Positions 56,000-64,000 of a DNA stretch of 64,000 bases are shown one piece after another. The number at the start of each line of letters is the position of its first letter. Positions within the stretch are counted from its first letter, which is position 1. The position numbers and the translations under genes were made by a program. Under the pieces are notes generated by a model. The model saw only the letters and a program-made list of their open reading frames with translations, was not told the origin of the DNA and made no database searches. This DNA is from Boswellia sacra (taxonomy: Eukaryota > Streptophyta > Magnoliopsida > Sapindales > Burseraceae), in contig SNVD02006269.1 of the NCBI GenBank assembly GCA_013180625.2, positions 1-64,000 on the forward strand, read 5' to 3'.

Positions 56000-57990
56000 A
56001 GTTGTATGATTATTTTGGATTTTTGGGTAATTATACAATGAAAAATGTGTCGAGATTGGTGTGTTTGCTGGTAGTAGTGGATGTTGGTTGTGCAAAATTT
56101 GGTGGGTTGTTGCGGAATTGATTTGTTTTTCTGTGTGTATAAAAGTAAAATTGATGGCTGAATTGAGGTGATTTTTGGGTTTCTCTTGAATTGAAATGAA
56201 TTGGTGAAATGAATTGGCTGAATTGAGATGTTTTTCTGTGTGTATTCGGCGGGTTGTTGCAGATTGATTTGTTCTTTGTGCTTTAATTTAGATTGATTGC
56301 TCACACACGGTTTGCCTTTTTTAGAAATGCATTTGCTTTTTGTTTAACAATTCATTTCACAAAGATACAAAGTATGCCAAATCTGGAATTCAGAATCAAG
56401 ATGGCTGATGTGTGAATGTGAATTTTTTTCTGATAAATCAATATGAAATGCATCAATTTTCCACTGTCTGCATATGGTTAGGAAATTGCATGTGAGCAGT
56501 GATAGTTATTATGTCGTGTGTGTAAAGAATAATTTACTTGTTAGTTTGTACATATGTCTATGCCACCTACCTCTCGATTTCCTGTTTCAAATTTTCATAC
56601 TTATATTCATGTAGTTAATGTATTTAATCATTGTTGAAATAGTTGATTTCTCAGTTAATTATTGATCAATCCACACATGCCATGAATTAATTAATGAATA
56701 TGTGAGTCAGGCATTAGTGTTAAGTGGTAGATTAAGCAACAAACTTACTGTTTAATGGATGGCAGCTTATTGTCCAAAATGGCGTGAGAGAAGAGGACTT
56801 GGGTATTTTTATATTATAGTTAATAGCGTACAGAAGAATTTGATTATGATATGTATATTTTGGACCGGCATTTATATTGCTAACTGTCTATTGAGTAAAT
56901 CTTGATCTTTGAGTTTACTGGAATATGGAACATCTACTATACTGCTCATCATGAATTGCTACTTTCTAAAAAAGAGAGGTTTTGTGTGTAGAGTATATAG
57001 AAACAGATAGCATTAAGTGATAAGCAAAATCTTTTGTGGCTGCATATTTGTTGAATAATGTCAGGATATGTAAGGGTTCTTCTTAATTGTGTTGCCTTTG
57101 CCATATGTTTCTCTGACAAATGGCTTTTAGCTATTCTTTACTTTATCAGGCAAGAATTTACGTATCAAAAGAGTACTTTTTCCGAATATTGTCTTAAATA
57201 AGTTATTTTTCCTTGGTTTTCAGTTGGTAGCCATTGCTACTTGTAGTCTTGAGTGTAATGTCATTTATTTTCTGGTTTCAGCTTTGTATGTGACGCAATA
57301 GGTGGTTGGTGTACTCGTAAATTTAATCAAGGTATGAGAAAGTCTAGTTTTACCTTTTGACATTTGTGTACAATTTCACACATATCAATTAATGAGCCGC
57401 CATGTATGTGCTTAAATGTATGGATTTTGTGTGTGTGTGTGTGTGAAATTGTCTTAGTTTTGTTGCAAACCTGTCAGTATGATCATCCAAAATTGTATTT
57501 TTTGTTGAAATAAATTATTGTCATTTAGAATGAGTGCTCTTGTCATATTTATGCTGTTAATGTAGGAACTGAGCTGTTGTGTTTGTTTTGTATCCTCAAG
57601 TCATGTTATTTTCTGATTATTAGTTTTATCTAGTGACCCATATCTCTATTAATGTATATTCATGTTTATGATCAAATAAATTGAAGAACTGTAATTAAAG
57701 TTCTTTGTCCCTAAAAAACGCAATATATTAGTAAATTGCTGACAACAGTCCTTTCTCTTTGAAAGATGGAAGCATACTATTTGATTAAAGTGTTCTTCTC
57801 TACTGGAACCTTAACTTGTTCCTGAATTGTGTTTCTTGTTTTTATATTCTGTTTTATGATTAGTGTGTAATGTTCCCAACTTTTTCTGATTTAAGAGACA
57901 TCTTTTTCAAATGATATAAATTGATAGTCAGTGATAACAAATACGTAAGATGTGTGATGTAATTATCTTTTTCTCTTACAAGTTCAGTTT
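56000..57990 (+). other. Non-coding interior of the Harbinger element
   Basis: Intron-like AT-rich sequence with a (TG)n run at about 57427-57445. No frame with recognisable motifs. Confidence 0.5.
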
Positions 57991-58370
57991 CAACCTTTGG
58001 AGCAGTACTGGATATGGAAACAGATAGGTAATTAATTCAAATATGTAAAAGCAGAAATTATTTACTTTTAATTCAAATATGGATAGATATGTGACTGCTG
58101 GAACAGCTTGGTTTAATGGTGCAGTTTATAAGGATGCCAATGCTGGGCAGGTAGCTGGTACAAAAACTAGAGAAAAGTTTAACCTGGCTGAATCAAACTT
58201 GACAGCTAAGGTGCATTTTCTCCTTGTAGCTTGTTATTATCAAGCTTGTTGCTTTATCATTGTCTGTAGTTTGAGTAACTTTAATTTCATTTGCATGCAT
58301 AATCATACATTTTGTCGTTATACAGGATCCTCCAATTGCTGTGTGGTCTCGAAATTTGGTGTTTAACTCC
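57985..58370 (+). pseudogene. Host-gene exon fragments inside the Harbinger element (possibly BPA1-like RRM protein)
   Basis: A piece near 57985-58025 (SVSTFGAVLDMETD in one frame) and one at 58079-58209 read RYVTAGTAWFNGAVYKDANA, GQVAGTKTREKFNLAESNLT and AK before a gtgcat donor. A third lies after 'tatacag' at 58326 (PPIAVWSRNL). The middle piece resembles the stretch after the RRM in the plant RNA-binding family that includes the ACD11 partner BPA1 (RYVxTGxxWVxGAxxKVAKA, then G-x-KTKEK). The match is from memory and partial. The exon-intron-exon layout suggests a genomic capture. Confidence 0.4.
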
Positions 58371-59359
58371 ATCGAAGGTCTAACGAAAAGTCAATATCGG
58401 ATGAAGTTCAGCATTATGTTTTTTTCTTATATTATAAAATGTTGATCAACAAATCCAACCTGACTTTTAAATGGAATGTGCCCATTAGTAAAGAGAACAC
58501 AGTCTCCTCCAATGGAAAAATATTTGTGTTACGTTTTCTGTTTTTGTCTTATTTATTTATATAAATTATAAAATTCCGTTGTGCTGTGATTGCAAATGTG
58601 AGGTTGTAGTTATAGCGTTGACTGGGAATGTTGAAACGCTAATTAGTTGACTAGTAGTAATGAATGTAATATTTTTATTACAGTGTTAACAAAATTTTAA
58701 AGTATAGTTTGCTTGTGAATATTAATATAGAGGAGTTCATTTTGATTTATTTATTTGCAAAATTAGGCATCTAATAAGCAATATAGTTATGAATTGGGAG
58801 GAAATATTATTACAAAGTTGCAAGCTGTAATCTAACTGTAGTATATTTCTTGATGGTTGTAGTGAGTTGATCAACTCAGCAGATGTGACCGAATAGGTCC
58901 ATTTTTTTTTATGATCTTTTTCATAGGCCTTTTGGAATATCCTCAAGAATTGAATCACATGCATGCACACAGGCTTGCACATTTGTTGGCATTTAGTAAC
59001 ATTACAAATTAAAACACAGCTTTTAGTTCAAGTAGAGCTCAGCTTAATATCTCTATTTGAAAATTCCTTTGCTCAATTATTTATCTATTAATTTATGTTT
59101 ATAGAGACACTTGTTTGCAACGTAATTAACGAAACATAGTTAAATGAATAAGCATAAAAATTATTTAACTCTCTATACGTAAATGTTGCAGGTACATTTT
59201 TCAACTGTTGTTCCCATCGGTGATCACGACTGTAATTAATTATAAACAGGTATCAATCACTCAACTACCTGTACAAGTTATTTAATATTTTATTAGAATA
59301 TGTCAATACTTATGTGTCATTAATTTTTCGTTTTATTTTGTTGTATTAGTTGTAACGGT

Positions 59360-60336
59360 ATGACGTCAAGTACCAATGAACATGATGACAAAGCTGAATG
59401 GAATTCTAGGAAAGAATATATTTTTATTCGTTTGTGTCATGAGCATGTTTTAAAAGGTGAATTACAAACTTCAACATTTTCAAAGAGGGTATGGAATACC
59501 CTTTTGGATGAATTATACAATGAGACCCAATATTGTTATTCGGTGGCTCAACTTAAGTCTAAGTTCAACCGATTTAGAAAAAAAATCGTGAATTCTTCGA
59601 TTTAATTGCTTCCACTGGCTTCGGATGGAATCCCGATACTAATACAGTGACAGCATCTGAGGATGTTTGGGAGGAGTACCTTAAGGTAAATCTTTTTGTT
59701 TAGAGTGACTCATGTTTATATGCATTTACTCGAAACACTGATAAGTTATGTTACCTGCAGAAAGTTCCATCTACAAAACAATTTAAGCGGAGGGGGTTAG
59801 AGCACTATGGCATGTTGGGAGATATATTTAATAGCTCTACTGCAACTGGTGCTTTGAGGTTTTCTTCAAGACAAATGCTCCTAACCTCAGATGAGGATCG
59901 AGAAGTGGAGGACAATTTTATGAATTTTGGAGTTCACGTTGATGTTCATGATGTTGAAAATGAAGAGGAGGATGATCCAGTTGTAGGATTCATTGGCGAG
60001 AGTAGTAGGAGGAAAAAGACGCGTAAAGCACCTAATAGGAACCTGGATCATTGTTCAACCCAACACAATGACCAGATGGATAACTTTCTCAGGGTAGCCA
60101 GTGAGCTTATGAGTCAGAAGCTAAGTCAAGGGAGTAAGAGTAGCCATTCAGGGGGAGCACCACCTCAAAAGAATCAAATTCAAGAGTGCATTGACATATG
60201 TGAGAATTTAGGTGGTATTGAGAAAGATGTCTTCGTAAAGTTCTTGAACATTATAGTAGAAAAACCTGATTGGAGGACTATTTTTCTGAGTCTTTCAGAT
60301 GAGAGAAGGAGGGAGTGGTTGTCAATCTTTAAGTGA
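59360..60336 (+). pseudogene. PIF/Harbinger ORF1, Myb/SANT-like DNA-binding protein, frameshifted
   Basis: Exon 1 (59360-59685) encodes a Myb/SANT-like domain: AEWNSRKEYIFIRLCHEHVL, SKRVWNTLLDELYNET and YSVAQLKSKFNRFRKK. A shift at the A-run near 59578-59587 moves the frame to REFFDLIASTGFGWNPDTN. An intron at 59686-59760 (GT/AG) leads into exon 2 (59761-60336), with KQFKRRGLEHYGMLGDIFNS, an acidic stretch, RRKKTRKAPNRNL (possible nuclear signal) and a helical C-terminus ending RRREWLSIFK. In active elements ORF1 brings the transposase to the termini. The shift is in a homopolymer, so a sequencing error is possible. Confidence 0.8.
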
Positions 60337-60705
60337 TATGTACTATGGTGTCCTTTCCAATAGTTTAGGTGTTTGTTCAGTTGCTTCTTGGATTGTAACA
60401 CTTATGTTGATACCATCTTGAGGCGCAAACTTTATTGTTACTATTGTATGTCTGTCTTTGTTTGTCAACTTTTACAGTTATTTTAATGGCATTATGTATC
60501 AATGTTACTATAAACTAGTATTTGACTATTTCATAATGCTGTAGCTTTTACCTTTTATTATTGGTCATATCATAGCTATCAGTTAATCTTATTATACTAA
60601 TTTCAGTAATGCTGGATTGTAGCAAATTAAATGTGTGATAATTTTGATAACGTTGGATTATAGCAAAATTTAATGTGTGATAATTTGTGAGGATATTATG
60701 GCACT

Positions 60706-61035
60706 TAGGGGTGTGCAAAATAATCCGACCCGACCTGACCCGATTGGGTTTGTCGGGTTTATCGGGTTTTTATCGGATTAATTGTGAACAGTAACCTGAA
60801 ATCGGGTTGAAATAGTCGGGTTTAAACAGTATCGGGTTGTAATCGGGTTTAAATAGTATTTTCAATAAAACCAAACCCGATCTTACCCGACCCGATCCAA
60901 TCGGGTTAGTCGGGTTTTATCGGGTCAGTGTTGAACAGTAACCCGAAATCGGGTTGAAAGAGTCGGGTTTGAACAGTATCGGATCAAAATCGGGTTTGAA
61001 GAAATCCGGCCCGACCCGACCCGTGTGCACCCTTA
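60706..61035. mobile_element. hAT-like MITE, 330 bp, inside the Harbinger element
   Basis: Termini TAGGGGTGTGCA and TGCACCCTTA. Flanks ATGGCACT (60698-60705) and ATGACGCT (61036-61043) agree at 6/8. The interior is built of repeated ATCGGGTTT / CCCGACCCG words like the element at 25994. It separates ORF1 from the transposase gene. Confidence 0.75.
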
Positions 61036-61105
61036 ATGACGCTATCAGATGTTTCAGACTATATTTTGAGTATTTCTTACTGAGTATTTTCAATAGTCTA
61101 TATAC

Positions 61106-62505
61106 AATGGCAGATGATAACTCAAGCTGTGAATCTGACAACTCTATAGACACAATAGAATGGTGTTCATTGTAGTTGCAACACATGAAAACAACAGAGA
61201 CAGCGTCAACAACGAATTCAGGACCTTCGACGACAACTTAGACAACGCGAAGTTCCATTACTAACAGGGCTGGATTGGATATTGGATATGCTAAGAAGGA
61301 ATAATAATAGGATGTTTGCTCACTTTAGAATGGACGCAAATATATTTCACAACTTGTGTGATAGGCTAGTTGAAGATAATCTGATTGAGCAGGATGAGCA
61401 TGACCAAGTGAGTGTACTTGAGGCAGTTGCAATTTTCTTGTATATAGTATCACAAAGTGTTCGTTATCGCATTGCGGCCAAGCTATTTCATCAATCAACC
61501 AATACTATAGGCCGACAATTTAAGCGAGTGCTTAATGCATTAATTCGAATGGCGACACTAATTGTGCAACCACGAAATTTAGGTGCAACACCTCCAGAAG
61601 TATGACATAATCCCAAGTTTTACCCATATTTTCAGGTATAAAGTTAATATTTTTTCTTAATTTTTGTTTGACAAGAACCATGCTAATGAAGTTGTTGATA
61701 TAGGGATGCATTGGAGTGATCGATGGCACCCATATTGCAGCATCGGTTTCGGCGCATAAGCAAATGACATACCGTAATCGGCATGTTGACGTGACCCAAA
61801 ACATAATGTGTGCTTGCTCATTCGATATGTTATTTACTTATGTGCTAACGGGATGGGAAGGCAGTGCAAATGATTCAAGGATATTACAAGAGGTAATTTA
61901 CAATGAGAATAGTGATTTTCCTATGCCAGACACAAGTATACATTACCTAGAAATAATGTATAAACTACTACAACATGTTTCCAATTTTGATGAAGCTGTG
62001 CATGCGCATGCGACACTAACTATTGTATGCAGGTTATTTTTATTTGGTTAATTCAGGCTACAGTAACATGGACGGATTCCTTGCTCCTTATAGAGGCCAA
62101 CGGTATCATGCAAGTGAATTTAGAGGGGCAGGAAGGCGACCTACTGGACATGAAGAGTTATTTAATAAAAGACATGCATCATTGCGCAACGTAATTGAGA
62201 AGTGTTTCGGGGTGTTGAAGAAAAGATTTTCAATTCTCAAGTCAATGCCTAATTTCAGTCTCCAAACCCAACGTCTTATTCCTGCGGCATGTTGTACATT
62301 ACATAATTTTATTCGACTTAACAGTAGGTCTGATCGATTATTTACGAGATACGAGGCGGATGACATTGAAGTTATGGAGGAGCAACATGGGGATATGCCC
62401 ACAGTTGAACTGAACATGTCAATTGAACGAATAGAATCATGGAGACAGTATAGGGACAACATAGCTTTAAGAATGTGGCAGGATTATATTCAACGTGAGA
62501 GATAG
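61106..62505 (+). pseudogene. PIF/Harbinger DDE transposase (HARBI1-like), inactivated
   Basis: A possible ATG at 61106 opens a short acidic N-terminus that breaks near 61173. From about 61200 a glutamine/arginine-rich stretch leads into FRMDANIFHNLCDRLVEDNL, the helix-turn-helix-like region (FLYIVSQSVRYRIAAKLFHQ), an in-frame TGA at 61603-61605, and NPKFYPYFQ. An intron (about 61630-61703) leads to GVIDGTHIAA with the first catalytic Asp. A second intron (about 61938-62033) leads to FYLVNSGYSNMDGFLAPYRG, where the second catalytic Asp (normally LVDSGY) is Asn. The catalytic Glu is in RNVIEKCFGVLKKRF. The C-terminus ends in MWQDYIQRER. The stop, the break and the D-to-N change each argue against activity. 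Confidence 0.85.
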
Positions 62506-62894
62506 ATATTTGTAATCATATATTTGTTTTTTATTGTAATGTGTTCGGGTATGTAAGGAAATAGTAATAACTGTTAACAAGCCTATTATTTATACAGTTT
62601 GATGGAACAAGTGTTTTGGATTCATTTCCAAACGCATTTTATATTTTTGTTTTGAAAATTTATTTCAATGATTCATTATCTTGTTTTTGTTTTAAAAATT
62701 TCCGGTGTGTTCTGTTATGAATCCAGTATTTTGGTTTTTAATTGAATTTAGGAATATGTGGTTGATTTTGAATTTTTTTGAATTTTGAAAAGAATATATG
62801 GTTGAAATTGAATATAAATTGTATTGAAAAATGTGCAAAACAGAAAACAGGATTTGAAAATAAGAAAGAACAGAGCAGAACAATTCCAGAATTC

Positions 62895-63102
62895 ATTTCC
62901 AAATACATATCTTGTTTTTGTTTTCAAAATTCCAATTCCAGAAAACATTTCCAAACGCATATCTTGTTTTTGTTTTCAAAATTCCATTTCCAGAAAATAT
63001 TTCCAAACGCATATCTTGTTTTTGTTTTCAAAATTCCAATTCCAGAAAATATTTCCAAACGCATATCTTATTTTTGTTTTCAAAATTCCAATTTCAGAAA
63101 AA
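62895..63102. repeat. 52-bp tandem repeat, four units
   Basis: Units start at 62895, 62947, 62999 and 63051 with 'atttccaaacgcatatcttg' and share 'tttttgttttcaaaattcca'. They lie 100-300 bases inside the right end of the Harbinger element and are probably subterminal repeats. Apparent frames across them are repeats, not genes. Confidence 0.92.
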
Positions 63103-63205
63103 ACGCATATCATTTACTTAAAATACATTCTCTGAATCCATGAAATTCATTTTCCAAATCATTTTGGAAATAAAAACACTAGAAACAAGAAAGAACACAC
63201 CCTAA

Positions 63206-64000
63206 GTTTTTCCACCACTCAGCCTACTTAAAAGAGGGAGACAAGGGTGGAAAAGAGGTAATTTTTCATGCCTTTCTTGTTTCTACCGGATTATGTATGA
63301 GTTTATAAGAAGGATTTGTGGCTTCTAAGCATATTTAAGGCCATTCAAATGAATGTATACATTCTGCCTTTCCTAGGAACCATAGTTTTATGCATAGTTA
63401 AGACTTACGTGGCTGAGTAAATGTTAATGTATGCTTAAGAAAATGCTTGAACCAAAAACTGTGCAGAGTTCTAAAATGATAGCTTGTATTACGAAAATCC
63501 AAATAAACTTTAGGGTTTTGTTTTGACTTTGGAATTTTTATATGTCAAACTATATATTCTAGAGATTATGTAGAACTTTGTTTAACTTGAAAACTTGAAG
63601 TATTCGATTTTTGGTGAATTTTCGAACTTGGCTATCCAAGTTTGAAACTTCTACAGTTTTCCAAACATTGTTGTGTTTGAACCAAAAACTTGTTTATTTG
63701 GTGTTGCTTTTTGTAAGGCGGATTTTTATATCATATTGTAAACTTCAAAATTTTTTTCAAGAAAATTTATTTTTTACTAAAATGGAGATATGTATGATTT
63801 ATGTTGAATCTTCAAATTTTTAACACTAAATCTCAAATCCCTTGTTTTCATAACAAAGTTTGGAAAGCAAACTGATTTTGAATGGGCTAGACCTTACAAA
63901 AAATCATGATTTTCGACATATTTATTAGCCTATATGTGTTTTCTCAGACTTGAAAGTTTCATCATTTTATAAGCTTTGTAGAAAATGTTATGATTTTTTG
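63206..64000. other. No gene seen
   Basis: AT-rich flank of the Harbinger element. No motif, repeat or splice pattern supports a gene; frames such as the one at 63611-63823 lack any recognisable domain. Confidence 0.6.

Larger units (their letters stand above)
55312..63202 (+). mobile_element. PIF/Harbinger element, 7.9 kb, full length but inactive
   Basis: It begins GGCTGTGTTCGATTTC and its right end, reverse-complemented, begins GGGTGTGTTCTTTCTTG. Flanks are TAA on both sides (55309-55311, 63203-63205), the standard Harbinger target duplication. It contains a Myb/SANT-like ORF1 (59360-60336), a DDE transposase (61106-62505), a GC-rich leader region with a ~145-bp tandem duplication, an exon-like host-gene fragment (58079-58205) and a 52-bp tandem array near the right end. 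A hAT-like MITE inserted between the two ORFs. ORF lesions mean it cannot move by itself. Confidence 0.85.

Noticed and set aside
62778..63143. Overlapping frames of 70-121 codons near the right end
   Set aside because: They are translations of the 52-bp tandem repeat in all three frames, with no domain.
1..64000. CRISPR arrays, bacterial operons, riboswitches
   Set aside because: The direct repeats present have no unique spacers of constant length, and everything recognisable is plant nuclear DNA.

Overview
This is nuclear DNA of a flowering plant, almost certainly a eudicot. TIR-type NLR resistance genes are present. AT-rich introns have GT/AG borders, and the bulk of the window is plant-specific transposable elements: Ty3/gypsy, Ty1/copia, TRIM, MULE, CACTA, hAT and PIF/Harbinger. 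The species cannot be named from sequence alone. No CRISPR array, rRNA gene or bacterial operon is present. Most open frames of 60-100 codons are chance frames in AT-rich DNA and are left out.

Left part (1-12.5 kb). A minus-strand Ty3/gypsy element runs from its 5' LTR (about 6949-5448) through the primer binding site, a shortened gag, an aspartic protease and the start of pol, and leaves the window at base 1. RT, RNase H and integrase are missing. In their place, on the same strand, lie a degenerate plant-RNA-virus-like nucleic-acid-binding ORF, a small repeat array with G-boxes, and an intact intronless LOG-type cytokinin-activating enzyme gene. Bases 5117-5154 are a synthetic Nextera mate-pair junction adapter left in the assembly. 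The element abuts a decayed MULE transposase (plus strand) paired with a decayed Ulp1/DUF1985 gene (minus strand), the layout of Kaonashi-type MULEs.

Middle (12.5-50 kb). There is an unresolved stretch with exon-like pieces and one CACTA terminus, an LTR, a plus-strand gypsy RNase H/integrase relic, and a TIR-NLR pseudogene split by a 2.5-kb hAT-like element. These are followed by more hAT-like MITEs, a 1.2-kb Pack-MULE carrying an F-box/LRR gene fragment, a TRIM retroelement and a 113-bp tandem array. The centrepiece is a nested structure. A 13.15-kb MULE with ~130-bp TIRs (32095-45245) contains a 7.8-kb Pack-CACTA element (33879-41677). That element carries exon/intron pieces of at least five unrelated host genes: an OPT transporter, a TPR protein, an amidase, a filament-like plant protein and isoleucyl-tRNA synthetase. 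Copia remnants and a small Harbinger-like element follow.

Right part (51-64 kb). A spliced gene at 51203-53906 would encode an unusual TIR-TIR-LRR-C-JID protein with no NB-ARC domain. Next come a hAT-like MITE and a complete 7.9-kb PIF/Harbinger element (55312-63202) with a Myb/SANT-like ORF1 and a DDE transposase. That transposase is inactivated by an in-frame stop, a frameshift and a changed catalytic Asp.

Overall this is an accessory, TE-dense resistance-gene neighbourhood. Its main interest is how several element classes have picked up and shuffled host (and perhaps viral) coding sequence. All identifications come from reading motifs by eye; no database search was run.
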